Shown piece after piece: positions 12,170 through 21,431 of a stretch of DNA of 64,000 bases. The position numbers were made by a program, and so were the translations under genes. Below the pieces are notes generated by a model. That model ran no database searches and was not told where the DNA came from. It saw nothing but the letters and a program-made list of their open reading frames with translations. Where the stretch lies: assembly GCF_016756395.1 (NCBI RefSeq), contig NZ_AP018365.1, positions 930,001 through 994,000 of the forward strand. Direction: 5' to 3'. Within the stretch, counting starts at the first letter, position 1; the number at the start of each line of letters is the position of its first letter. This stretch comes from Streptomyces sp. SN-593. Lineage in GTDB: Bacteria; Actinomycetota; Actinomycetes; Streptomycetales; Streptomycetaceae.

Positions 12170-14299
12170 ATGTCCTCCGTGGAAGACCTCCCCGCCGAGC
12201 TGACCGGATTCGTCGGGCGCGCCGGCGAACTCGCCGAACTGGCCGAACTGCTGGCGACCGGCCGGCTGATCACGGTGACCGGCACCGGCGGCGTCGGCAA
12301 GACCCGGCTGGCGCTGCGCGCGGCGCGCGCCGCAGAGAACCGTTTCCGCGACGGCGTACGGGCCGTGGACCTCTCCGCGCTGGGGGACGCCGAACTCCTC
12401 GACCACACCGTCGCGGAGGCCCTGCGGGTGCCGGACCACACCACCCGCGGCCCGCGCGCCGCGCTGTCGGCGTACGTCGCCGACCGCGAACTGCTGCTCG
12501 TGGTGGACGGCTTCGACCGGGTCCGCACCGGATGCGCCGTGCTGGTGGCGGAGTTGCTGCGGCGGGCGCCGGCGCTGCGGGTGCTCGCCGCGGGGCGCCG
12601 CCCGCTGGGCATCACCGGGGAGCGGCTGCTGCCGCTGGCGCCGCTGCCGGTGCCGGGCGACGGGGTGCGGCTGTTCACCGAGCGGGCCGCCGCGGTGGTG
12701 CCGGACCTCGCGGCCACCGAGGCGGGCGGCGCGCAGCTCATCGAGCTGTGCGCGCGCCTGGACGGGCTGCCGCTCGCGCTGGAGCTCGCGGCGGTGCGGC
12801 TGCGCGCGCTGTCGGTCGCCGACGTCCTGCGCCGGCTGGACGACCGCTTCCGCCTGCTGACCGGCGGCGACCCGACCGGGCCGGTGCGGCACCGGGCGCT
12901 GCGCACCGCGATCGGCTGGAGCCACGAGCTGTGCACGCCGGCCGAACGCCTGCTGTGGGCACGGCTGTCGGTCTTCGCCGGCCGCTTCGACCTGGAGGCG
13001 GTGGAGTACGTCTGCGCGGGTCCCGACCTGCCCGAGGCCGACATCGCGGAGTCGCTGGCCGGGCTGGTGGCGCAGTCGGTGGTGGCCCGGGAGGCGGACC
13101 CGGACGGCGGCACCCGCTACCGGATGCTGGAGAGCGTGCGGGAGTACGGCGCCTCGTGGCTGGCCGCGCTGGAGGACGGGCAGCGGATGCGGCGCCGGCA
13201 CCGGGACTGGTACCTCGGGCTCGCCACCTGGTGCGAGCTGGACTGGTTCGGCCCGCGGCAGGCGGAGGTCGCCGCACGGGTGGCGGTGGAGCTGCCGAAC
13301 CTGCGGCTGGCGCTGGACTTCAGCCTCGACGGCCTCGACGAGGACCCGGCCGTCGGCCAGTACCTCGCGGGCACGCTGTGGTTCTGCTGGGTGGGCTGCG
13401 GGCGGCTGGCCGAGGGCCGGCACTGGCTGGCCCGCGCGCTGGAGGCGTCCGCCGAGCCCAGCGACGCCCGGGCGAAGGCGATGTGGGTGTGCGGCTACGT
13501 CTCGCTCCTCCAGGGCGACTCGACCGCGGCCGTGTCGGTGCTCCAGGAGTGCCGCGCCTCGGCCGAGGAGAGCGGGAACGCCGCCGCGACCGCGTACGCC
13601 GTCCACCGGCTGGGCTGCCTCGCGCTGGTCTCGGACGACCTGCCGGTCGCCGAGCGCCTGTTCCGCGACGCGCTCGACCGCTACCGGCGGATCGGCGAGC
13701 TGAACAGCAACGTGCTGATGGGACAGGTGGAACTGGCGATGGCCGTCGCCTTCCAGGGGGACCTGCCCCAGGCGGTCCGGCTGGCCGAGGATGTCCGGGA
13801 CGTCTGCGGCGACCACGGCGAGCGCTGGACGCTGGCCTACGCCCTGTACGTCCTGGGGTACGCGGCCTGGCTGTCCGGCGACCCGGTCCGGGCGCGGCGG
13901 CTGACGGAGGAGTCCCTCGCCATCGACCACGCCTTCCACGACCTGGTGGGCGCGGTCCTGGCGCTGGAGCTGCTGGCGCTGGTGACGGAGCACGAGGGCG
14001 CGGCCCGCGAGGCAGCGGTGCTCCAGGGCGCGGCCGGCCGGCTGTGGGACTCCGTCGGCCTGCGGCTCTTCGGCTCCGGGCACTTCAACGCGCCGCACGC
14101 GATCTGCGAGCGCCGCCTGCGCGAGCGGCTCGGCGACCGCGTCTACGCGGCCGCCCTGCGCGAGGGCGGCCGGCTGTCGTTCGACGAGGCGGCCCTGCGT
14201 GCGCTGGGGTCGCCCCGCCGGCATACCGCCGCGTTCCCCGCGCCCCCGAAGGGCCGCGGGGAACTGCGCGGCAAACCCCCCACCAGCGCCCGCCCGTAG
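12170..14299 (+). CDS. STAND-type NTPase (NB-ARC/AfsR-C-terminal-like) with TPR region and no recognised effector domain
   Basis: A 709-residue protein. Walker A 'GTGGVGKT' is at 38-45, Walker B 'LLLVVDGFD' at 108-116, and 'GLPLALELA' at 199-207 is the GLPL motif of NB-ARC-like switches. 'RYRMLESVREYG' marks the winged-helix end of the NTPase module. From about residue 380 on, helical repeats such as 'LAEGRHWLARALE' look like TPRs. This is the C-terminal half of AfsR/LuxR-type regulators, but it has neither the SARP domain in front nor a LuxR helix-turn-helix behind. It lies as a lone plus-strand gene between the DUF948 operon and rpsD. It may act through a partner protein; the ligand is unknown. 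Confidence 0.85.
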   Translation: MSSVEDLPAELTGFVGRAGELAELAELLATGRLITVTGTGGVGKTRLALRAARAAENRFRDGVRAVDLSALGDAELLDHTVAEALRVPDHTTRGPRAALSAYVADRELLLVVDGFDRVRTGCAVLVAELLRRAPALRVLAAGRRPLGITGERLLPLAPLPVPGDGVRLFTERAAAVVPDLAATEAGGAQLIELCARLDGLPLALELAAVRLRALSVADVLRRLDDRFRLLTGGDPTGPVRHRALRTAIGWSHELCTPAERLLWARLSVFAGRFDLEAVEYVCAGPDLPEADIAESLAGLVAQSVVAREADPDGGTRYRMLESVREYGASWLAALEDGQRMRRRHRDWYLGLATWCELDWFGPRQAEVAARVAVELPNLRLALDFSLDGLDEDPAVGQYLAGTLWFCWVGCGRLAEGRHWLARALEASAEPSDARAKAMWVCGYVSLLQGDSTAAVSVLQECRASAEESGNAAATAYAVHRLGCLALVSDDLPVAERLFRDALDRYRRIGELNSNVLMGQVELAMAVAFQGDLPQAVRLAEDVRDVCGDHGERWTLAYALYVLGYAAWLSGDPVRARRLTEESLAIDHAFHDLVGAVLALELLALVTEHEGAAREAAVLQGAAGRLWDSVGLRLFGSGHFNAPHAICERRLRERLGDRVYAAALREGGRLSFDEAALRALGSPRRHTAAFPAPPKGRGELRGKPPTSARP

Positions 14300-14383
14300 T
14301 CCGTCGGCCGTCCGAAGGGGCACGTGCCGCGGCGGCGGGCCGGGAGCGCGGCGGCGCCCCATCCCGCGCAGGCGCCGCAGGCG

Positions 14384-14995
14384 TCAGCGGGCGTAGTACT
14401 CCACGACAAGCTGCTCGTCGCAGATCACCGGGATCTCGCGGCGGTTGGGGTCGCGGTCGAGCCGGAACGCCAGCGCCTGGAGGTTCACCTGGAGGTAGCG
14501 GGGCGTCTCGCCGTCGGGCGCCCAGCCGCCCTCGCGCGCGACGAGGAAGGGGGTCTTCTCCCGCGACCGCTCGCGCACCTGCACGACGTCGTCGGGACGC
14601 ACCCGGAACGACGGCTTGTCGACCTTGCGGCCGTTGACCTCGATGTGGCCGTGCACGACCATCTGGCGGGCCTGGTAGATCGTGCGGGCGAGCCCGGAGC
14701 GGAGCACCAGCGCGTCCAGGCGCCGCTCCAGCTCCACGATCAGCGCCTCGCCGGTCTTGCCCTCGACCTTCTTCGCGCGGTCGTACGCACGCTGCATCTG
14801 CCGCTCGCTGATGTCGTACTGCGCGCGCAGGCGCTGCTTCTCCAGCAGGCGGGTCTTGTAGTCGCTGTTCTGCTTGCGACCGCGACCGTGCTCGCCCGGC
14901 GGGTAGGGGCGGGCCTCGAAGTACTTGACGGCCTTCGGGGTGAGCGCGATGCCGAGCGCCCGGGACTTCTTGACCTTGGGACGCGACTGATTCAC
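14384..14995 (-). CDS. rpsD: 30S ribosomal protein S4
   Basis: A 203-residue S4, which binds 16S rRNA early in 30S assembly. The N-terminal '[20 protein letters not shown]' and the S4 RNA-binding domain ('[20 protein letters not shown]') are clear. The protein has a single Cys near the C-terminus ('VICDEQ') and lacks the N-terminal zinc-binding cysteines, so it is the zinc-independent form. The start is GTG at 14995 with GGAGG 10 nt upstream. It diverges from the DUF2470 gene over only 55 bp that contain an iron box. Confidence 0.97.
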   Translation of the reverse strand: MNQSRPKVKKSRALGIALTPKAVKYFEARPYPPGEHGRGRKQNSDYKTRLLEKQRLRAQYDISERQMQRAYDRAKKVEGKTGEALIVELERRLDALVLRSGLARTIYQARQMVVHGHIEVNGRKVDKPSFRVRPDDVVQVRERSREKTPFLVAREGGWAPDGETPRYLQVNLQALAFRLDRDPNRREIPVICDEQLVVEYYAR

Positions 14996-15017
14996 GTGCG
15001 TCGAACCTCCGTGTAGA

Positions 15018-15036
15018 TTAGGTAAGGCTTACCTTA
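15018..15036. promoter_or_regulatory. Iron box (IdeR/DmdR-type operator)
   Basis: The 19-bp site TTAGGTAAGGCTTACCTTA agrees with the actinobacterial iron-box consensus (TTAGGTTAGGCTAACCTAA) at 16 of 19 positions and is nearly palindromic. It lies 14 bp before the DUF2470 start and 22 bp before the rpsD start on the other strand. IdeR/DmdR repressors with Fe(II) bind such boxes, so the DUF2470 gene should be derepressed in low iron. Any effect on rpsD is open. Confidence 0.8.
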
Positions 15037-15050
15037 GCTGAGGAGTACGC

Positions 15051-15827
15051 ATGATTCGACCCGGGAACCCCGCACCCGAACTGCCGCCGCGACAGCAGGA
15101 GCACGGTCAGCCGCGTCCCGAAGTGGAAGAGGCGCCCCGGCAGCCCTCGGCCGCCGAGCGCGCGCGCACTCTCGTCGAGGGTAACCCCTCCCTCGCCCTG
15201 GCCGTTCCCGCGCTCCAGCCTGCGCCGACCGAGCCGATGGTGCCGCTGCGCCACTCGGTCGGGCCCGACGGCGACGTCTTCCTGCTGTTCCCCCGCGACT
15301 CCCCCGCGGTGCGGGCGGTGCTGCGCGCCGACGACGAGGTGCCGGCTGTGCTCGAAGTCACCGACGTGGCGCCGGTCGCCGTCCCGCACCGCATCCGCGG
15401 CCGCGCCTGGGTGGCCGGGTGGCTCACGCACGTGCCCGGGGGCGGCTTCGAGGCCGACGCGGAACTGCTGCGGCTGGAGCCCGGGGAGATCTCCGTGGAC
15501 GACCTGTGGGGCGCGGCGCTCGTCGAGCCCGACGAGTTCGCCGCGGCCGGACCGGACCCGCTGGCGCCGTTCGAGACCGACGTGCTCCAGCACCTCGCCG
15601 GCTCGCACCCGGAGGAGGTCTCCCTGCTGTGCGGGCTGGTCGCGGAGCCGTGCGTGGCCGGCGCCTCCGAGGCGGTGCCCCTCGCGCTCGACCGCTTCGG
15701 CCTCCGCGTCCGCTTCACCGGCCCGGACGGCACCTACGACGCCCGCTTCGACTTCCCGGCGCCGGTGGACGGTCCCGCGGCGGCCCGCCGCGCCCTGCGC
15801 CACCTGTTCGCGTCCGCCCGCGCCTGA
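15051..15827 (+). CDS. DUF2470 / heme-utilisation-type split-barrel protein
   Basis: A 258-residue protein. Residues 30-150 resemble a split beta-barrel of the pyridoxamine-oxidase-like fold ('GDVFLLFPRDSPAVRAVL', 'RGRAWVAGWLTHVPGG'). Residues 170-256 form the DUF2470 domain, with 'LQHLAGSHPEEVSLLCGLV' as the conserved helix. The combination occurs in HugZ-type heme-degrading or heme-storage proteins. The start is set by GAGGAG 6 nt upstream of ATG 15051. The iron box directly upstream supports a role in iron or heme metabolism. Heme-ligand residues cannot be fixed from sequence alone. Confidence 0.85.
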   Translation: MIRPGNPAPELPPRQQEHGQPRPEVEEAPRQPSAAERARTLVEGNPSLALAVPALQPAPTEPMVPLRHSVGPDGDVFLLFPRDSPAVRAVLRADDEVPAVLEVTDVAPVAVPHRIRGRAWVAGWLTHVPGGGFEADAELLRLEPGEISVDDLWGAALVEPDEFAAAGPDPLAPFETDVLQHLAGSHPEEVSLLCGLVAEPCVAGASEAVPLALDRFGLRVRFTGPDGTYDARFDFPAPVDGPAAARRALRHLFASARA

Positions 15828-15888
15828 ACCCCGGGCCGGGAACCACCAGGGCGGGGAGTGCCAGGCCGGGGAGTGCCCGGCCAGGAGA

Positions 15889-15937
15889 CCGCCTTGCCGG
15901 GGGCGCTCCAGGCTCTCAGCCACCCCCGGCAAGGCGG
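15889..15937 (+). terminator. Terminator hairpin between DUF2470 gene and rarA
   Basis: Perfect 15-bp arms at 15889-15903 and 15923-15937 with a 19-nt loop. The distal arm lies inside the last codons of rarA, which is convergent. It probably stops transcription from the DUF2470 gene and may serve both strands. Confidence 0.65.
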
Positions 15938-17286
15938 CTGCGCACCCGGTCGAGGACGTCCGCGAAGCGGGCCTCGGCGCCGTAGCGGGTCGGTTCGTAG
16001 TACCGGCGGTCGGCGATCTCGTCGGGCAGGTACTGCTGCGCGGCGATCGCGCCGGGCACGTCGTGGGGGTAGACGTACCCCTGGGCGTGGCCGAGCTTCG
16101 CCGCTCCCTTGTAGTGGCCGTCGCGCAGGTGCGCGGGCACCGGTCCGGCCCTGCCGGCCCGCACGTCCGCCAGGGCGGCCCCGATCGCGGTGGTCGCCGC
16201 GTTGGACTTCGGGGCGAGGGCGAGCGCGATGGTGGCGTGGCTGAGGATGAGGGACGCCTCGGGGAACCCGATCATCGCGACCGCCTGGGCGGCGGCGACC
16301 GCCGTGGGCAGCGCGGTCGGGTCGGCCAGCCCGATGTCCTCGCTCGCCGAGATCATCAGCCGGCGGGCGATGAAGCGGGGGTCCTCCCCCGCCACGATCA
16401 TCCGCGCCAGGTAGTGCAGCGCCGCGTCCACGTCGGACCCGCGGATCGACTTGATCAGCGCGCTCGCCACGTCGTAGTGCTGGTCGCCGTCGCGGTCGTA
16501 GGCCACCGCGGCACGGTCGACGGCCTCCTCGACGGTGGCGAGGGTGATCGCCTCCTCCCCCTTGGCGAGGGCGGAGCCGGCGCCGGCCTCCAGCGCGGTC
16601 AGCGCCCGGCGCGCGTCGCCGCCGGCGATCCGCAGCAGGTGCTCCTCGGCGTCCTGCGGGAGGGTGACCGCGCCGTCGAGCCCCCGCTCGTCGGTGAGCG
16701 CCCGGCGCAGCACCCCGCGGATGTCGTCGTCGGTGAGGGGTTCCAGCGTCAGCAGGAGGGAGCGGGACAGCAGCGGCGAGATCACCGAGAAGTACGGGTT
16801 CTCCGTGGTGGCCGCGATCAGGGTCACCCAGCGGTTCTCCACCGCGGGCAGCAGGGAGTCCTGCTGTGCCTTGCTGAAGCGGTGGATCTCGTCGAGGAAG
16901 AGCACGGTCTCGCGGTCGTACCCGCCCGCCTGGCGCTTGGCGGACTCGATGACGGCGCGGACCTCCTTGACGCCCGCGGTGATCGCCGACAGCTCCACGA
17001 ACCGCTTGTTGGTGGCTTTGCTCACCACGTAGGCGAGGGTGGTCTTGCCGGTGCCGGGCGGGCCCCACAGGATCACCGAGGAGGCGCCCGCCGGCCCGGC
17101 ACCGCCCTCGGACACCAGCCGCCGCAGCGGCGAACCGGTGCGCAGCAGATGCTGCTGGCCGACCACTTCCTCAAGGGTGCGCGGCCGCATCCGCACCGCG
17201 AGCGGGCTGCTGCCCGGCTCCCGCTCGCGTCGCTCCTCCGCCGCCGCGCTGAACAGATCTGGCTCCACCCGTGAAGGGTATGCCAC
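15916..17286 (-). CDS. rarA: Replication-associated recombination protein A (AAA+ ATPase)
   Basis: A 456-residue MgsA/RarA/WRNIP1-family clamp-loader-like ATPase acting at stalled forks. '[16 protein letters not shown]' is the family N-terminus. Walker A is 'GPPGTGKT', Walker B 'LFLDEIHRF', and the C-terminal RarA tetramerisation domain contains '[20 protein letters not shown]' and '[20 protein letters not shown]'. The start is GTG 17286, with GGAG about 10 nt upstream. A second GTG six codons in has no ribosome site. Single gene between convergent DUF2470 and upstream VKOR. Confidence 0.95.
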   Translation of the reverse strand: MAYPSRVEPDLFSAAAEERREREPGSSPLAVRMRPRTLEEVVGQQHLLRTGSPLRRLVSEGGAGPAGASSVILWGPPGTGKTTLAYVVSKATNKRFVELSAITAGVKEVRAVIESAKRQAGGYDRETVLFLDEIHRFSKAQQDSLLPAVENRWVTLIAATTENPYFSVISPLLSRSLLLTLEPLTDDDIRGVLRRALTDERGLDGAVTLPQDAEEHLLRIAGGDARRALTALEAGAGSALAKGEEAITLATVEEAVDRAAVAYDRDGDQHYDVASALIKSIRGSDVDAALHYLARMIVAGEDPRFIARRLMISASEDIGLADPTALPTAVAAAQAVAMIGFPEASLILSHATIALALAPKSNAATTAIGAALADVRAGRAGPVPAHLRDGHYKGAAKLGHAQGYVYPHDVPGAIAAQQYLPDEIADRRYYEPTRYGAEARFADVLDRVRSRLAGGG

Positions 17287-17346
17287 CCCTGTGACACTCC
17301 GGCGTCGCCGCTGGTCACGGCAGGCGGCCGGGCGGTCGGACCAGGA

Positions 17347-18003
17347 TCAGATGACGGTCTTCCAGTAGTACCAGAAGTGGGTGAGGATCAGCAGGCCGAT
17401 GATCGCGTACCAGAGGACCGGGACCACCCAGTGGAACTCCAGCACGGCCGAGCGGACCGCGCCCGGGACCTTGATCAGGCCGTTGCGGATGTTGTGCACG
17501 GCGGTGTACCAGAAGATCAGGATCGTGACGACCCAGGCCAGGCAGCACCACAGGCAGACCGCGTGGATGTTGTAGATGGTCTGGTACTGGAGCCAGCTGA
17601 TGAAGCACACGCCGAACAGGCCGCCGGCCTGGAGGCCGTACCAGAACCACGCCTTGTAGCGGCCGCCGGCGAAGACGCCCATCGCCACGCAGATGACCAC
17701 GCCGTAGGCGACCAGGCCGATGATCGGGTTCTGGAAGCCGAAGGCGTGCGCCTGCTTGCTCTCCATCACGTTACCGCACGCGATGACCGGATTGATGCTG
17801 CACGAGAAGTGGGTCGGCTTGCCGTCCACGGTGTTCTGCAGCAGGACGAACTTGTCGTTGGTGATGACGAACGAGGCGAGCAGGCCGAGTGCGCCGGAGA
17901 CCAGCAGCAGCCACGTGAACGCCTTGCTCGGCACGATCCCGGAGGGGCCTTGCGGTGCGTGGTCGTCGTCCGTGCGCGTCTCGTCCAACGCGGAAGTCGT
18001 CAT
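17347..18003 (-). CDS. Vitamin K epoxide reductase (VKOR) family membrane protein
   Basis: A 218-residue membrane protein with about five transmembrane segments. Cys68 and Cys76 ('CSINPVIAC') form the shuttle pair, and Cys150/Cys153 in 'CLWCC' form the active-site CxxC next to the quinone. Bacterial VKOR reoxidises DsbA-like proteins and so drives disulfide formation outside the cytoplasmic membrane, replacing DsbB. The ATG at 18003 is preferred over one 48 bp upstream because the protein then starts '[10 protein letters not shown]', a normal cytosolic tail. The ribosome site is weak (GAGAG). Confidence 0.92.
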   Translation of the reverse strand: MTTSALDETRTDDDHAPQGPSGIVPSKAFTWLLLVSGALGLLASFVITNDKFVLLQNTVDGKPTHFSCSINPVIACGNVMESKQAHAFGFQNPIIGLVAYGVVICVAMGVFAGGRYKAWFWYGLQAGGLFGVCFISWLQYQTIYNIHAVCLWCCLAWVVTILIFWYTAVHNIRNGLIKVPGAVRSAVLEFHWVVPVLWYAIIGLLILTHFWYYWKTVI

Positions 18004-18105
18004 GGTCGCCGATCTCTCAGGTCCGTGGGGGTGGGCACAGACATTGTGCACCCGGGGCGGTGAGTACGGTGTAAGGTACGCCGCCCCGGTACACGTACGA
18101 GGGGT

Positions 18106-19368
18106 TCAAACCAGCCGTTCCTTGACGGTCTCGGCCACCTCGGCCAGCGCCACCGGGCCCTGCTCGCCGCTCGCCAGGTCCTTCACCTGCACGACCCCCT
18201 CGGCCAGGTCCCGCTCGCCCGCGACGATCGCCAGGCGCGCGCCGGAGCGGTCGGCGGACTTCATCGCGTTCTTGATGCCCTTGCCGCCGAACGCGAAGTC
18301 CGCCGCGACCCCGGCCCGCCGCAACTCGGTGACCAGGGCGAACAGCGTCCGCCGTGCCTGCTCTCCCAGCGGCACCGCGTACACGTCGGTGGCGGCGGGC
18401 AGGTCCAGTTCCACGCCCTCGGCCCGCAGCGCCAGCACCGTGCGGTCCACGCCCAGCGCCCAGCCGACCGACGGCAGCGACGGGCCGCCGATCATCTCCG
18501 ACAGGCCGTCGTACCGGCCGCCGCCGCCGACCGCGGACTGGGAGCCGAGCGCGTCGTGGACGAACTCGAAGGTGGTACGGGTGTAGTAGTCCAGGCCCCG
18601 GACCAGCCGCGGGTCGTCCTCGTAGGCCACCCCGGCCGCGGTGAGCAGTTCGCGGACCTGCTCGTGGTAGTCCTTGCACGCCTCGCACAGGTGGTCGACG
18701 ATGAGCGGCGCGTCGGCGAGTTGACGCTGCACCGCCTCGCGCTTGTCGTCCAGCACCCGCAGCGGGTTGATCTCGATCCGCTTGCGGGTGTCGTCGTCGA
18801 GGTCGAGGCCGCGCAGGAAGTCCTGGAGCGCGGCGCGGTAGACCGGGCGGCACTCCTTGTCGCCCAGCGAGTTGAGCAGCAGCCGGAAGTCGCGCAGGCC
18901 GAGCGAGCGGTACGCGTCGACCGCCAGGATCACCAGCTCGGCGTCCAGCACCGGGTCCTCCGCGCCGATCGCCTCGGCGCCCACCTGGGAGAAGTGCCGG
19001 TAGCGGCCGGCCTGCGGCCGCTCGTAGCGGTAGTAGGAGCCGGAGTACCAGAGCTTGACCGGCAGGTTGCCGGCCTTGTGCAGGTTCGCCTGGAGGGCGG
19101 CGCGCAGCACCGACGCGGTGCCCTCGGGGCGCAGCGCCAGTTCGGTGCCGCCCTTGGTGCTGAAGGCGTACATCTCCTTGGTGACGATGTCGGTGGACTC
19201 GCCGACACCGCGGGCGAACAGCTCGACGTGCTCGAAGCCGGGGGTCTCGACGTATCCGTACCCGGCGCGGCGGGCCGGGGCGGCGATCGCCTCGCGGACC
19301 GCCAGGAAGGCGGCGGAGTCGGGCGGCAGGAGGTCGTAGGTGCCCTTGGGGGCCTGGAACGTGCTCAC
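18106..19368 (-). CDS. hisS: Histidyl-tRNA synthetase
   Basis: A 420-residue class IIa synthetase. '[13 protein letters not shown]' is the N-terminus. Motif 2 is in '[16 protein letters not shown]', histidine A in '[15 protein letters not shown]', histidine B in 'GGGGRYDGL', and motif 3 in '[13 protein letters not shown]', followed by the anticodon-binding domain. The GTG at 19368 gives the expected 'STFQAPKG' start; a GTG five codons upstream has GAGG only 3 nt away. The MBL hydrolase gene ends 12 bp upstream, so the two are likely co-transcribed. Confidence 0.96.
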   Translation of the reverse strand: MSTFQAPKGTYDLLPPDSAAFLAVREAIAAPARRAGYGYVETPGFEHVELFARGVGESTDIVTKEMYAFSTKGGTELALRPEGTASVLRAALQANLHKAGNLPVKLWYSGSYYRYERPQAGRYRHFSQVGAEAIGAEDPVLDAELVILAVDAYRSLGLRDFRLLLNSLGDKECRPVYRAALQDFLRGLDLDDDTRKRIEINPLRVLDDKREAVQRQLADAPLIVDHLCEACKDYHEQVRELLTAAGVAYEDDPRLVRGLDYYTRTTFEFVHDALGSQSAVGGGGRYDGLSEMIGGPSLPSVGWALGVDRTVLALRAEGVELDLPAATDVYAVPLGEQARRTLFALVTELRRAGVAADFAFGGKGIKNAMKSADRSGARLAIVAGERDLAEGVVQVKDLASGEQGPVALAEVAETVKERLV

Positions 19369-19379
19369 GGCAGTGACAG

Positions 19380-20093
19380 TCACAATCCTCGTCGTGGAGC
19401 CGGGTCGTCGCCGGCTCCGTGGCCGCCGGCCACCTGGCCCAGGAAGGGGTTGGTGGCGCGCTCGCGGCCGATGGTCGTCTGGGGGCCGTGCCCGGAGAGC
19501 ACCACCGTCGAGTCGTCGAGCGGCAGGCACACGCGGGCCAGCGACTCGTACAGCTCGGCGGTGTCGCCACCGGGCAGGTCGGTGCGTCCGACGGAGCCGG
19601 CGAACAGCAGGTCGCCCGAGAAGAAGACCGACGGGATGTCGGTGGTCTCGGGCAGCCGGTAGGTCACCGACCCCTTGGTATGGCCGGGCGCGTGCGCGAC
19701 GCCGAACTCCAGACCGGCCAGCGCGAGTGTTTCGCCGTCGGCCAGCTCCCTGAGGTCGTCGGGCTCGCCGACGGTCAGGCCGGCCAGCAGCGGCGAGCCC
19801 ACGGAGGCGCCGATCGCCTTCGCCGGGTCGTGGAGCATGTGCCGGTCGGCGGGGTGCAGCCAGGCCGGCACGTCGTGCGCGCCGCAGACCGGCAGCACCG
19901 AGGCGACGTGGTCGACGTGGCCGTGGCTGAGGATCACGGCCACGGGCTTGAGGCGGTGCTTGGCGAGGATGTCCTCGACGCCCTGGGTCGCGTCGACCCC
20001 CGGGTCGACGATGACGCACTCCTCGCCGGCGGCGGGCGCGACCACGTAGCAGTTCGTGCCCCACGCCCCGGCGGGGAACCCGGCAATGAGCAC
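19380..20093 (-). CDS. MBL-fold metallo-hydrolase (glyoxalase II-like)
   Basis: A 237-residue hydrolase. The metal motif HxHxDH is 'HGHVDH', followed by '[10 protein letters not shown]', '[16 protein letters not shown]' and '[13 protein letters not shown]'. This is the layout of hydroxyacylglutathione hydrolase-like enzymes, but actinomycetes lack glutathione, so the thioester substrate is not known. The start is GTG 20093 with AAGGA 6 nt upstream. It precedes hisS by 12 bp, a common Streptomyces arrangement. Confidence 0.9.
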   Translation of the reverse strand: MLIAGFPAGAWGTNCYVVAPAAGEECVIVDPGVDATQGVEDILAKHRLKPVAVILSHGHVDHVASVLPVCGAHDVPAWLHPADRHMLHDPAKAIGASVGSPLLAGLTVGEPDDLRELADGETLALAGLEFGVAHAPGHTKGSVTYRLPETTDIPSVFFSGDLLFAGSVGRTDLPGGDTAELYESLARVCLPLDDSTVVLSGHGPQTTIGRERATNPFLGQVAGGHGAGDDPAPRRGL

Positions 20094-20361
20094 GTTCGTC
20101 CTTCTGTCGTCCGTGGTGGATGGCCCCGAGCCTACCGGCGAGCGGGGCGCGGCTGCGAACCCCTTTGTCGGCCGGTGCGCGGACTGGACGGCAGGTGCGG
20201 CGTGACGCGAAGATCTGCGGCACGTACATTCGCATACGGCAGCTTCGACACCGGCTGTGTCCTCCCCGATACAGCCGGCGCACAGGAAACATACAACGCA
20301 AAGCGTCGGTGCGCGGCACGGACGGACAACCGACGCCCAGACAGACGACGGAGACGGCGAA

Positions 20362-21213
20362 GTGACCACCAGAGATCAGCGGCGGCGCCAGCTCGCCCGG
20401 GACAAGTTCGCGCGCCAGCAGCAGCGCCGGGTCAGCGCGCAGCGCAAGGCGCGGGTGCGCAACTCGGCGATCGCCGTGGTGGTCGCCGTGGTGGTGGCCT
20501 CGCTCGGCGGCGCCTGGGCGGCCGGCGCGTTCGACGGCAGCAGCAAGAAGGACGACGCCGCCGCGGCCAGCCCGACGCCGTCCGCCGCCGCGACCACCAG
20601 CGCGGCTCCCAAGGGGCCGGACCCGTGCGAGAAGGCGGCGGCCGGCAAGCCGGGCACCAAGCAGTGGAAGACGGAGCCGGCGATGTCGATCGACAAGTCC
20701 GCCGACTACACCTTCGACCTCCAGACCACCTGCGGCGACATCTCGATCGCGCTGGAGACGGCCAAGGCCCCGCACACCGTCAACTCGTTCAAGTTCCTGT
20801 CCGACCAGGGCTACTTCGACCACACCAAGTGCCACCGGCTCACCACCACCGGCATCTACGTGCTCCAGTGCGGCGACCCGACCGGCCAGGGCTCCGGCGG
20901 TCCGGGCTACACCATCCCCGACGAGAACCTGACCGCGTTCGGCAAGGCCGACGCGACCTCCGGCTCGGTCACCTACCCCGCGGGCACCGTGGCGATGGCC
21001 AACACCGGCCAGGCGCACACCGGCGGCAGCCAGTTCTTCCTCGTCTACAAGGACAGCCCGCTGCCGCCCAGCTACACGCCGTTCGGCACCATCTCCAAGG
21101 CCGGCATGAAGGTGCTCGACAAGATCGCCGCCGACGGTGAGAGCACCGGCCAGGGCGACGGTGCGCCGAACGCCACCGTGGTGATCAACAAGGCGACCGT
21201 CAGCAAGTCCTGA
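20362..21213 (+). CDS. Membrane-anchored cyclophilin-type peptidyl-prolyl isomerase
   Basis: A 283-residue protein. It has a basic cytosolic N-terminus ('[17 protein letters not shown]'), a transmembrane helix near residues 36-56, an Ala/Ser/Thr linker and a cyclophilin domain from about 105. Domain motifs are '[11 protein letters not shown]', '[20 protein letters not shown]' and '[16 protein letters not shown]'. It should catalyse proline isomerisation of exported proteins outside the membrane. The start is GTG 20362 with GGAG 8 nt upstream; an upstream in-frame ATG has none. It diverges from the MBL gene. Confidence 0.93.
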   Translation: MTTRDQRRRQLARDKFARQQQRRVSAQRKARVRNSAIAVVVAVVVASLGGAWAAGAFDGSSKKDDAAAASPTPSAAATTSAAPKGPDPCEKAAAGKPGTKQWKTEPAMSIDKSADYTFDLQTTCGDISIALETAKAPHTVNSFKFLSDQGYFDHTKCHRLTTTGIYVLQCGDPTGQGSGGPGYTIPDENLTAFGKADATSGSVTYPAGTVAMANTGQAHTGGSQFFLVYKDSPLPPSYTPFGTISKAGMKVLDKIAADGESTGQGDGAPNATVVINKATVSKS

Positions 21214-21431
21214 CCGCCGGCCGGGCCGCGCCCGCTGCCCCGCCATGATCGGACCGAGTCCTGATCGGTATCCGAATTCGCGATTGAGCGCGCATCGGAT
21301 GCGGACAGCCGGGGCGCCGGTCGCCTATGTTGGCCGTTGGGACCGGTCAGGGCGTGCGGTCCGGCCGGAGAGACACTGTGGACGATGCCCGCCGGCGGTG
21401 ACGTGGGTGGGCATCACATGAGGGAGGCGCT

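Noticed and set aside
8961..12203. 1080-codon plus-strand open frame opposite alaS
   Set aside because: Typical antisense frame of high-GC DNA: repetitive Val/Gly/Asp/His text without any domain, against a complete AlaS on the minus strand.
16063..17274. 403-codon plus-strand open frame opposite rarA
   Set aside because: Antisense shadow of a GC-rich gene: no motif, no ribosome site, composition dominated by Gly/Arg/Val, while rarA on the other strand is fully conserved.
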